A stretch of 64,000 nt of DNA from Halovibrio salipaludis (GTDB lineage Bacteria; Pseudomonadota; Gammaproteobacteria; Pseudomonadales; Oleiphilaceae), in the NCBI RefSeq assembly GCF_002286965.1, contig NZ_NSKD01000001.1, positions 682,001-746,000 of the forward strand, written 5' to 3'. Positions 1-7,906 of the stretch are shown here, in pieces. Under the pieces are notes generated by a model that ran no database searches, was not told where the DNA came from, and was given only the letters and a program-made list of their open reading frames with translations. Position 1 is the stretch's first letter; each line of letters begins with the position of its first letter. A program made the translations under genes and the position numbers.

Positions 1-1365
1 CTTGAACCCGGCGCCTCGGTGGATCGCGCCCGGAACGTCGCACAACGGATGACCCCGGTCATTCGGGATGTTGAAGGGGTGCGGGACGTCTGGATGGTCG
101 CCGGTGGCAATGCGCCCAAGGTGTACTACAACCTCGTCGGGCGCGAGGACAGCAACCCCGCCTTTATCCAGGCCATTGTGGATACCGCCGGGGCGCAACG
201 GACGATACCAGCCATCCGGAGGCTGCAGGGTCGGCTTGATGAGGCTTTCCCTGACGCCCAGACGCTGGTGCGGCGCTACGAACAGGGCCCGCCGGTGGCG
301 GCGCCCCTGGAGTTGCGCCTCTATGGCCCGGAACTGCCGGTGCTCGCGGATCTGGGCGAGCGCATTGCCGGCTTCATGCACGCTCTGCCGGAAGTGACCC
401 ATGTGCATACCCTGGTCAACCGGGATCAGCCCCGGATTGAGCTGACGCCGGACCAGGAGGAGATCGCGGCATTGGGGCTGGACGCGGAAAGCGTGGCGGG
501 CCAGCTCAATGCCCTTCTCAGCGGGCGCGAGGGTGGTTTTATGCTGGAGGAGACGGAACAGATGCCGGTTCAGGTGCGCTACCCGGAGCCCTGGCGCAGT
601 CAGGGCAGTATGCTCGGCAGTGCCCTGATCCGCGGCGGCGAGGACCGGGGTGGTATCCCGGTGGCGGCCCTGGCGGAGCAGGAGCTGACGCCGTCCTGGC
701 GGCGCATCCAGCGTCGCCAGGGCGAACGGGTCCAGCTGGTGCGTGGGTATCTGCAGGTCGGGGAGCTGGCGCCCACGGTGATGCGGCGCCTTGAGGACAG
801 GCTGGAAGCGGAACTGGATCTGCCCCCGGGTTACCGGCTGGAGACGGGGGGCGAGGCCGAGGAGCGCAACGAGGCCGTCAACCGGCTTCTGAGTTCCGTT
901 GCCATCCTGGTGCTGATGATGGTTGCCGCGGTGGCCCTGACCTTCAATTCCTTCCGGCGGGCGGGGATTGTCTTCTTCAGTGGCGCCCAGGCCTTTGGAC
1001 TCGGCCTGCTGGCCCTGGCCCTGACCGGGCATCCCTTCGGTTTCATCATCATTGTGGGGATCATGGGGCTGGTGGGGGTGGCCATCAACGCCACCATCAT
1101 CATGATTGCCGCCCTGGACGATGATGACCACGCGCGGGACGGTGATGCCGCCGCCATGGTCGACGTGATCACGGGGCCCACGTTCCGCCACATCGGCTCC
1201 ACCACCATGACCACCTTCGGTGGCCTGGTGCCACTGATGGTCGCGGGCGGCACCCTGTGGCCGCCGTTTGCCCAGACCTTTGGCGTGGGGCTGCTGCTGG
1301 CGACGGTGATCGCCCTGGTGGTGACACCGGCCGCCTACCGGCTGGCCTGCACGCCGGCCCGGTAA
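1..1365 (+). CDS. RND-family efflux transporter, C-terminal part (5' end outside window)
   Basis: The reading frame is open from base 1, so only about the last 454 residues are present. They match the second half of an RND (AcrB-like) inner-membrane pump: a periplasmic porter region (about residues 1-290) and then a block of membrane helices (about 294-445) with the usual Gly/Ala-rich segments and a C-terminal 'TPAAYRL' helix end. RND pumps use the proton gradient to export drugs, metals or lipophilic compounds with a periplasmic adaptor and an outer-membrane channel. The substrate cannot be told from this half. The gene converges on proX and the two share a terminator hairpin. The family is certain; the specificity is unknown. 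Confidence 0.9.
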   Translation, partial: LEPGASVDRARNVAQRMTPVIRDVEGVRDVWMVAGGNAPKVYYNLVGREDSNPAFIQAIVDTAGAQRTIPAIRRLQGRLDEAFPDAQTLVRRYEQGPPVAAPLELRLYGPELPVLADLGERIAGFMHALPEVTHVHTLVNRDQPRIELTPDQEEIAALGLDAESVAGQLNALLSGREGGFMLEETEQMPVQVRYPEPWRSQGSMLGSALIRGGEDRGGIPVAALAEQELTPSWRRIQRRQGERVQLVRGYLQVGELAPTVMRRLEDRLEAELDLPPGYRLETGGEAEERNEAVNRLLSSVAILVLMMVAAVALTFNSFRRAGIVFFSGAQAFGLGLLALALTGHPFGFIIIVGIMGLVGVAINATIIMIAALDDDDHARDGDAAAMVDVITGPTFRHIGSTTMTTFGGLVPLMVAGGTLWPPFAQTFGVGLLLATVIALVVTPAAYRLACTPAR

Positions 1366-1371
1366 ACGGGC

Positions 1372-1402
1372 ACAAAAAAAGGGGGCTCCGCAGAGCCCCC
1401 TT
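1372..1402 (-). terminator. Rho-independent terminator of the proVWX operon (bidirectional position)
   Basis: A perfect 8-bp stem, GGGGGCTC (1381-1388) and GAGCCCCC (1393-1400), closes a CGCA loop. On the minus strand it is followed by a run of seven U (the A-run at 1374-1380). This is a textbook intrinsic terminator for proX. It also lies just after the stop of the converging RND gene and can stop that transcript weakly. Confidence 0.88.
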
Positions 1403-1427
1403 CTGATCCCCATGGATCGATGCTTGC

Positions 1428-2447
1428 TTACTTGGCCGCTTCGCGGGCTGCTTTCAGCCACTTGTCGACCATTTCACGGTTCTCATCGATCCACTCAGCG
1501 GCCAGGGGCCGGACTTCGTCGTCGTCCAGATCCTGCTCGCTCATCTTGCCGTCAACCTGACTGATCCACTTCAGCGGTACTTCCGCCTGACGGAACAGCT
1601 CTGCGGCTGCCGGATTCTCTTCGAGGAAGTTGTTGTTGGCGGCAACCTGGATGTCAGCCGCAACAAAGCCCATCTCGATGGGATCGGTCACAGCGCCGGT
1701 GATGCCGGAAGCTTTTTCGTTCTCGCTTTCGACGATGCCGGGCGCGTTGACCCACATAACGTCCTCACCCGGTACCAGCTTCAGGATCCATGCGCTGGGG
1801 CCCCAGGTCATGTACAGGGTCGGGTTGCCCTGTTCGATCTGGGACATGGCTTCCGTGAAGTTTGCGGAATAGCCAGCATCCACGTGGTCGATGCGGTCGC
1901 CCAGATCGAACTTGTCGATCATGGCGTTGATGCCTTCGTGGCAGCCCCAGCCGGGCGGGCAGCCGTAGAGCTCGGCCTTGCCGTCGTTGTCGTGGTCAAA
2001 GGCATTACGGATCTCTTCGTTGTTCACGATGTCCATGATGCCTTCGATGTCGTACTTCTCAACGGCTTCCTTGTTCACCAGGTAGCCCTGGATGCCGCAG
2101 CCCTTGCAAAGCGGATCAAAGATGGTGCCGTTGTCTTCCCAGTTGTCGGGCAGCTGCGGGTTGTGCAGCGGGAACCAGCCGTTGGGCCAGTAGTCCACAT
2201 CGCCCTCGCTCATGGCCAGGTAGGCGACCGGGTTCTGGAGCGAAATCGGATCCTGGACGTCATAGCCCAGTTCGGTCAGCAGTTCCGCATAGACCCAGCT
2301 CACCGGAATGGCGGAGGTCCATGTAGCCACAGCCGGCTGGACGCTTACGCCCTCGCCGGGCTTTTCCTGTGCCTGTGCCGTGAATGCCAGCGAACCGGCA
2401 AACACCAGCGCCAGCGCTTTCAGCGAAATGGATTTCAGGCGTTTCAT
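1428..2447 (-). CDS. proX: Glycine betaine/proline betaine ABC transporter, substrate-binding protein
   Basis: 339 residues with a cleavable signal peptide ('MKRLKSISLKALALVFAGS', cleavage near 'AQA'). The mature part looks like the betaine-binding ProX family: a 'WTSAIPVSWVYAELL' start and the Trp-rich 'YWPNGWFPLHNPQLP' and 'MTWGPSAWILKLVPG' stretches, which supply the aromatic cage for the quaternary ammonium. It would capture glycine betaine in the periplasm and pass it to ProW/ProV. The start at 2447 is preferred over an upstream in-frame Met because GGAGGA lies just before it and the signal peptide begins there. It is the last gene of the operon, 95 bp after proW, and is followed by a strong terminator. 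Confidence 0.93.
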   Translation of the reverse strand: MKRLKSISLKALALVFAGSLAFTAQAQEKPGEGVSVQPAVATWTSAIPVSWVYAELLTELGYDVQDPISLQNPVAYLAMSEGDVDYWPNGWFPLHNPQLPDNWEDNGTIFDPLCKGCGIQGYLVNKEAVEKYDIEGIMDIVNNEEIRNAFDHDNDGKAELYGCPPGWGCHEGINAMIDKFDLGDRIDHVDAGYSANFTEAMSQIEQGNPTLYMTWGPSAWILKLVPGEDVMWVNAPGIVESENEKASGITGAVTDPIEMGFVAADIQVAANNNFLEENPAAAELFRQAEVPLKWISQVDGKMSEQDLDDDEVRPLAAEWIDENREMVDKWLKAAREAAK

Positions 2448-2542
2448 AATACGTTCCTCCGTATTGCTCTTGTTGGACTCACGTCTTTGTGAGCTGTGTC
2501 GTCCTACGGATGCCGGCGGCATCCGCACTTCACAGATGGTTA

Positions 2543-3445
<903 letters not shown>

Positions 3446-3455
3446 GATGTAAGCC

Positions 3456-4682
3456 TCAGTCGTCCTGTGCGTAACCCTGTTTCTCGAGAATGCCGTGGAT
3501 CAGTTCCGGTTCATCAATAACGCCCTGGAGTCGCCCCTCGGCGTCCTGGACGATGACCGGCAGTTCCGAGTAGGCACGGCCGCGCAGTACACGTTTCAAT
3601 ACGGTATCCGAGCTGCAGTGGACAGCGGCATCCGTGTGGCGTTCAGGGGCGCCACCGGTTTCGGTGACTTTCTCTTCGAGCTCATGGAGCGCCACCTCAT
3701 TCCCTTCGAACCGCATCTTCACGAGGTGGCCGTTGGTATCCACGTGGAATTCGATATCGCTGTAGCCGGTGCGGTTCCAGACCTGGTTGCCGGCTTCTTT
3801 GCCCACCCTGTTGAAGTAGCGGTCGCTGAACGGCAGGGCGACGGTTTCCGCGGTGATGACGCCGGTTGGATCGGCATGTTCGACGAACTTGGCCACGTAC
3901 TCGGTTTTCGGGTTGACCAGAATCTCTTCCGGGTTCCCGACCTGTACGATCCTGCCGGCATCCATGATGGCGATGTGGTCGCCGATGCGCATGGCCTCGT
4001 CCAGGTCATGGGTAATGAACAGGATGGTGCGGCCCAGCTCCTGCTGGATGCGCATCAGCTCATCCTGCATCTGGACCTTGATCAGCGGGTCCAGTGCGGA
4101 GAAGGGTTCGTCCATCAGCAGGATGTTGGCCTCGGTGGCGACCGCCCGGGCCAGGCCCACGCGCTGCTGCATGCCGCCTGAAAGCTCATCCGGGTAGTGG
4201 TTCTCCCAGCCACCCAGGCCGACCATTTCCAGGTACTTCTTGCCCAGTTCCTCGCGTTCGGCCTTGTCGCGACCCTGGACCTCGAGGCCGTAGACCACGT
4301 TCGAGAGAACCGTCTTATGCGGGAAAAGCGCGAAGTGCTGGAAGACCATGCTCAGGTGCTGTGAGCGCACACGTCTCAGTGTCGGGTCGTCCATGGTGGC
4401 GATATCCATTTCGCCATGTTCCGGGTCGTTGAGAATGATCTTGCCGAAAGTGGGCTCGATGAGACGGTTGATGCAGCGGATGAGGGTGGATTTGCCACTG
4501 CCGGAGAGGCCCATGATGCAGAAGACCTCGCCGGCGCCAACCTCGAAGCTGGCGTTGTTGACGCCTACGACATGCCCGGTTTCGGCCTGGATCTCGTCCT
4601 TGGATTTGCCCTGATCCAGGAGAGGCTTCACGGATTCCGGGTTGGGTCCGAATACTTTGGTGACGCCTTCAGCCCGTATCAC
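3456..4682 (-). CDS. proV: Glycine betaine/proline ABC transporter, ATP-binding subunit with CBS domains
   Basis: About 408 residues. Walker A is GLSGSGKST, the signature is LSGGMQQRVGLARA, Walker B is ILLMDEPFSALDP, and the switch His is in FITHDLDEA. The C-terminal third carries CBS-like sequence ending 'GVIDEPELIHGILEKQGYAQDD', known in this family to gate transport by ionic strength. The frame can be read back to a TTG at 4721, but no ribosome site precedes it. The GTG at 4682 begins the family-typical 'VIRAEGVTKVFG' and has a GGGG stretch upstream, so it is preferred. It is the first gene of proVWX, which is divergent from the HEPN gene. Confidence 0.92.
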   Translation of the reverse strand: MIRAEGVTKVFGPNPESVKPLLDQGKSKDEIQAETGHVVGVNNASFEVGAGEVFCIMGLSGSGKSTLIRCINRLIEPTFGKIILNDPEHGEMDIATMDDPTLRRVRSQHLSMVFQHFALFPHKTVLSNVVYGLEVQGRDKAEREELGKKYLEMVGLGGWENHYPDELSGGMQQRVGLARAVATEANILLMDEPFSALDPLIKVQMQDELMRIQQELGRTILFITHDLDEAMRIGDHIAIMDAGRIVQVGNPEEILVNPKTEYVAKFVEHADPTGVITAETVALPFSDRYFNRVGKEAGNQVWNRTGYSDIEFHVDTNGHLVKMRFEGNEVALHELEEKVTETGGAPERHTDAAVHCSSDTVLKRVLRGRAYSELPVIVQDAEGRLQGVIDEPELIHGILEKQGYAQDD

Positions 4683-4818
4683 TGCAATAATACCCCGTGG
4701 TCTGGTTGGATATAGATACAAGAAGGCGGCGCGCGGAAGGATTACTGATGCGTAACCGCCCAGTCATGGTGTAAGAACCTATACGTATTGAACTCAGAGG
4801 TCAAACAGGAGAGCCCCG

Positions 4819-5481
4819 GTGTCACAGGATTTTGAATCCCTCAAAGCCCGCCACAGAGGCATTCGCGACAACCTTCCGGGTGCCCTGGACCTGCGCGTTC
4901 ACCGTGCCCTGAGCTGGCTCCAGAGGGCGGAACTGTGCGACGACGAGGACGGGCGATTCATCTTTCTCTGGATCGCCTTCAATGCCGCCTACGCCCAGGA
5001 GATGCGGCTTGAGGAGCCGATGCCGGAACAGAAGGTGCTGCGTGAGTTCCTCGAGGGGCTGGTGGCGCTGGACGTGGAGAAACGCCTTTCGGGGGTGGTC
5101 TGGACGGCCTTCCCCAATGCCATCCGGATGCTGCTGAACAACCAGTATGTGTTCCAGCCCTACTGGGACTGCCAGAACGGGCGCCGGCCCCGCGGCGAGT
5201 GGCAGGGGCTGTTCGAGCGCGCCAAGGTGGCCGCCTCCCGGGCCCTGGGCTCGGATGATACAGCGCGTGTGCTGGGCCTGGTGTTCTCGCGGCTCTATAC
5301 CCTGCGCAACCAGATGATGCACGGCGGCTCCACCTGGAACAGTTCCGTCAACCGGGAGCAGGTGCGGGACGGGGCCAACATCCTCGATCAGCTGGTGCCG
5401 GTGATCATCGACATCCTTATGGCGCACCCGGAGGCGGACTGGGGTGAGCCGGGCTACCCGGTGGTGGCCTCAGGCGCCTGA
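4819..5481 (+). CDS. HEPN-domain protein (Apea-like), function unknown
   Basis: 220 residues, all-helical in appearance, starting at a GTG preceded by AGGAGAG. The N-terminal half has 'RFIFLWIAFNAAYA', typical of Apea-like/MAE_28990-type HEPN domains. The C-terminal half has 'LRNQMMHGG', an Arg-X4-His motif like the RNase active site of HEPN toxins and defence nucleases. No MNT nucleotidyltransferase or other antitoxin partner is adjacent. Its stop overlaps the end of the converging uracil-DNA glycosylase-family gene by 12 bp. It could be an RNA-binding or RNA-cleaving protein, but the substrate and role are unknown. Confidence 0.75.
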   Translation: MSQDFESLKARHRGIRDNLPGALDLRVHRALSWLQRAELCDDEDGRFIFLWIAFNAAYAQEMRLEEPMPEQKVLREFLEGLVALDVEKRLSGVVWTAFPNAIRMLLNNQYVFQPYWDCQNGRRPRGEWQGLFERAKVAASRALGSDDTARVLGLVFSRLYTLRNQMMHGGSTWNSSVNREQVRDGANILDQLVPVIIDILMAHPEADWGEPGYPVVASGA

Positions 5482-6105
5482 TTCGGGCCCCAGCAGAGCC
5501 TCGATACGCTGGCGCAGCTCCGGCAGCAGTTCCGTCTCGAACCAGGGGTTGTTCCGGATCCAGGCGTTATTGCGCCAGGAAGGGTGGGGCATGGGCAGCA
5601 CCGCCGGCTCACGGCCTTCCTCTAGGATCGTCCGCCAGTTGGCCACGGTAGCGGTCAGCGTCTTCTCCCGGTGCCACTTCGGCAGGTGGTAACGCTGGGC
5701 GTACTGGCCGATGACCAGGATCAGGGAGAGATTCGGCAGGGCCGCGAACACGGACTCGTGCCAGGTCTCCGCACATTCCCGCCGTGGTGGCAGGTCGCCG
5801 CCCTTGCTGTCATAGCCGGGGAAGCAGAACCCCATGGGCACGATGGCGAACTGCTCCGGGTCATAGAAGCGTTCCTCGGAAACGGCCAGCCACTCCCTGA
5901 GCCGCACGCCCGAGGGGTCGTAGAACGGCAGGCCCTTCTGGTGCGCCTTGTTGCCCGGCGCCTGACTGGCGATGCACACCCGGGCGCCAGCGCCTGCCTG
6001 CATCACGGGCCGGGGTTCATGGGGCAGTGGTGGTCCGTGGCGGGGGCAGTCACGGCAGACGCGGCAGTTGCGGATGCGGGGCAGCAGCGTATCCAGTTCG
6101 TTCAT
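5470..6105 (-). CDS. Uracil-DNA glycosylase family protein
   Basis: 211 residues of the UDG superfamily (COG1573-like). It begins with a Cys-rich segment (CRVCRDCPRHG), contains the nucleotide-pocket segment 'VCIASQAPGNKAHQKGLPFYDPSG', and ends with the loop 'LPMPHPSWRNNAWIRNNPWF', which resembles the HPS(x)RN element of family 4/5-like enzymes. It would remove uracil or a related lesion from DNA, though members of this branch are often uncharacterised. The start at 6105 is chosen because GGAGGG lies 9 bp upstream; the longer frame to 6318 has no family-like sequence. Its ATG overlaps (ATGA) the stop of a possible 46-codon ORF. Confidence 0.82.
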   Translation of the reverse strand: MNELDTLLPRIRNCRVCRDCPRHGPPLPHEPRPVMQAGAGARVCIASQAPGNKAHQKGLPFYDPSGVRLREWLAVSEERFYDPEQFAIVPMGFCFPGYDSKGGDLPPRRECAETWHESVFAALPNLSLILVIGQYAQRYHLPKWHREKTLTATVANWRTILEEGREPAVLPMPHPSWRNNAWIRNNPWFETELLPELRQRIEALLGPESGA

Positions 6106-6242
6106 TGGCTCGTGCCCTCCATTGGGAGGAGCAACCAGGCGGGGAACGGCAGCGCCAGATGCCGGTTCTTGATCCCCGGGGTCAGAACCGGTGTAGTCAG
6201 GTTGCTGAGAACGAGCATTATCAGGGTTACAGGCTGGACCAT
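6102..6242 (-). CDS. Possible 46-residue small membrane protein (tentative)
   Basis: A short frame beginning 'MVQPVTLIMLVLSNLTTPVL' and ending 'LLLPMEGTSQ', with one hydrophobic stretch at each end. Its TGA overlaps the ATG of the uracil-DNA glycosylase-family gene in an ATGA arrangement, which suggests translational coupling, and its third-position GC resembles real genes. Against it, no clear ribosome site precedes the ATG at 6242 or the GTG at 6284, and no family is recognised. It may only be leader sequence. Confidence 0.3.
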   Translation of the reverse strand: MVQPVTLIMLVLSNLTTPVLTPGIKNRHLALPFPAWLLLPMEGTSQ

Positions 6243-6347
6243 GGGGATACCGTTCAGAGTGGAATACGCAGCGCAGGGTAGCACTGGAGAGTTGATGAGC
6301 GTATGGCAGGAGCGACACCCGTTGGCGTGATGCTAATTGCCTGACCT

Positions 6348-6390
6348 ATTCCTGTACTTTATCATGAACAGGGACAATATCCTGTACAGG
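6348..6390 (+). promoter_or_regulatory. Candidate YefM/YoeB operator repeats
   Basis: Three TGTACA-like hexamers precede yefM: TGTACT (6353-6358), TGAACA (6365-6370, 12 bp further on) and a perfect TGTACA inside the 10-bp palindrome CCTGTACAGG (6381-6390). The E. coli YefM operator is built from palindromes with a TGTACA core, so this is the expected site of autorepression. The palindrome lies immediately upstream of the ribosome site (AGGAGG, 6388-6393), so binding could also block translation. Confidence 0.6.
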
Positions 6391-6398
6391 AGGCCCCT

Positions 6399-6650
6399 AT
6401 GGATGCCATCAGCTACACAGCCGCCAGAACCAACCTGGCCAAAACCATGGATCAGGTCTGTGAAGACCATTCGCCGGTGATCATCACCCGGAACAAGTCG
6501 CAGTCCGTGGTCATGATCTCGCTTGAGGACTATGAGGCTCTGCAGGAGACTGCCTATCTGCTGCGTGCCCCAAGGAACGCCCGCCGTCTTATGGAATCCG
6601 TTGCCGAGCTGGAGCAGGGCGGGGGAGAGGAAAAGGAACTCCTTGAATGA
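6399..6650 (+). CDS. yefM: Antitoxin, Phd/YefM family
   Basis: 83 residues. The N-terminal 'MDAISYTAARTNLAKTMDQV' and the following 'VIITRNKSQSVVMISLEDYEAL' are the classic YefM DNA-binding and dimerisation fold. The acidic C-terminal tail (from about residue 55) is the part that wraps the toxin. It neutralises YoeB and, with it, represses the operon through the TGTACA repeats just upstream. It ends in an ATGA overlap with yoeB, which couples their translation. Confidence 0.93.
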   Translation: MDAISYTAARTNLAKTMDQVCEDHSPVIITRNKSQSVVMISLEDYEALQETAYLLRAPRNARRLMESVAELEQGGGEEKELLE

Positions 6651-6901
6651 AACTGATCTTCTCCGAGAACGCCTGGGAAGACTATCTGTACTGGCAGAAG
6701 ACTGACAAAAAGATCCTGAATCGGATCAACAAGCTGATTAAAGAGATCAAGCGGGAACCGTTCGAGGGCGTGGGCAAACCGGAACCCCTCAAGCACAGCC
6801 TTGCCGGTTACTGGTCACGGCGGATTAACGAAGAGCACCGGATTGTTTACAGGGTCACGGATGATGCCGTGCTCATTGCTCAGCTTCGGTACCACTATTG
6901 A
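6647..6901 (+). CDS. yoeB: Toxin YoeB, ribosome-dependent mRNA interferase
   Basis: 84 residues, the normal length for YoeB of the RelE superfamily. It shows 'FSENAWEDYLYWQKTDKKILNRIN', then 'EPFEGVGKPEPLK', and finally 'WSRRINEEHRIVYRV' with a C-terminal 'LRYHY'. The conserved Glu, Arg and terminal His/Tyr form the acid-base RNase site in YoeB. It cleaves mRNA in the ribosomal A site when YefM is degraded. All catalytic elements are present, so the toxin looks active. Confidence 0.95.
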   Translation: MKLIFSENAWEDYLYWQKTDKKILNRINKLIKEIKREPFEGVGKPEPLKHSLAGYWSRRINEEHRIVYRVTDDAVLIAQLRYHY

Positions 6902-7005
6902 TTTAACAGGCAGGCGCGGGAGCGCTGCGCTCTGCGGAGTCAAAGGGCTTCTGCGACCGTGCAAGATTGACAGAAGCGGTTCGCGGTGGTTCCCTGTCCA
7001 CGTTT

Positions 7006-7081
7006 GCGGGCGTAGCTCAGTTGGTAGAGCATCAGCTTCCCAAGCTGAAAGTCGCGAGTTCGAGCCTCGTCGCCCGCTCCA
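7006..7081 (+). tRNA. tRNA-Gly (anticodon CCC)
   Basis: 76-nt cloverleaf. The acceptor stem GCGGGCG pairs with CGCCCGC, the D-loop has AGCTCAGTTGGTAGAGC, the anticodon loop is TTCCCAA, and the T-loop is GTTCGAG. The CCA end is encoded. It reads GGG glycine codons, which are frequent in GC-rich genomes. No other tRNA is attached. Confidence 0.96.
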
Positions 7082-7143
7082 TTCCCCCGTATTGCCCGCC
7101 TCGCTATACTGCCGCCATCCTGATGGCTTGAGTGGTTTCGCCA

Positions 7144-7782
7144 ATGCTTTCTGTTCTCCGGTATCTTCTTCTGGTTATTGCTGCAGGAGTGCTGGCCGGG
7201 TGTTCGCTGCTGGCTCCGGATCCCCCCTCTGACCAGAGCAACATCTGTGAGATCTTCAGGGAGCAGCCCGAATGGTATGACTACGCCCGGGCATCCGAGG
7301 AGCGCTGGGGTACGCCCATCGCCACGCAGATGGCGTTTATTTACAGGGAATCGTCCTTCCGCAGCCATGTCCGGCCACCACGCCCCTGGCTTCTGGGCAT
7401 CATTCCCTGGTTCCGCTCGTCCTCGGCCTACGGGTACGCCCAGGCCCAGGATCCAGTCTGGGGTGAGTACGAGGAGGATGCGGGCGGCCTGTTCGCGCGG
7501 CGCACCCACATGAAGCACGCCACGGACTTCATTGGCTGGTACAACCGGCGGAGCCATGAGCGCCAGGGCATTCCCCTTTCCAATCCGGAACATCTCTATC
7601 TGGCCTACCATCAGGGGCCGGCCGGCTATGAGCGGGGCAGTTACCGGTCCAGGCCGGGTATCCAGAGAATCGCCCGGCAGGTGGAGCAGCGGGCCTGGCG
7701 TTATGACGCCCAGTTGAAGGAGTGCGAGTCGGAGTTCCGCTGCCGTCATTTCTGGCAGTTCTGGCCCTTCTGTTCTGAGTAG
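7144..7782 (+). CDS. Lipoprotein with lytic-transglycosylase (SLT-like) domain
   Basis: About 212 residues. A lipoprotein signal peptide ends in the lipobox LAGC (Cys about 20), so the protein is tethered to a membrane facing the periplasm. The following domain has 'ATQMAFIYRESSFRSH', with the catalytic Glu of the Glu-Ser motif of lysozyme-like transglycosylases, then 'SAYGYAQAQ' and 'YLAYHQGPAGY', which are typical SLT motifs. It probably cuts peptidoglycan to form 1,6-anhydro ends. The ATG at 7144 is used rather than an in-frame GTG 12 bp earlier; the ribosome site is weak for both. Confidence 0.85.
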   Translation: MLSVLRYLLLVIAAGVLAGCSLLAPDPPSDQSNICEIFREQPEWYDYARASEERWGTPIATQMAFIYRESSFRSHVRPPRPWLLGIIPWFRSSSAYGYAQAQDPVWGEYEEDAGGLFARRTHMKHATDFIGWYNRRSHERQGIPLSNPEHLYLAYHQGPAGYERGSYRSRPGIQRIARQVEQRAWRYDAQLKECESEFRCRHFWQFWPFCSE

Positions 7783-7906
7783 CCCGCTGTTACCCCGCCA
7801 ACGGGTTGGCATTACCGTCATTTCAGCCTGAATCCGGTTTTCCCGCCGGCTTGGCTTCGTATAACCTGTCCCGTCAAAGAACAACAGGAAGGGAGCGCCG
7901 GTCATC

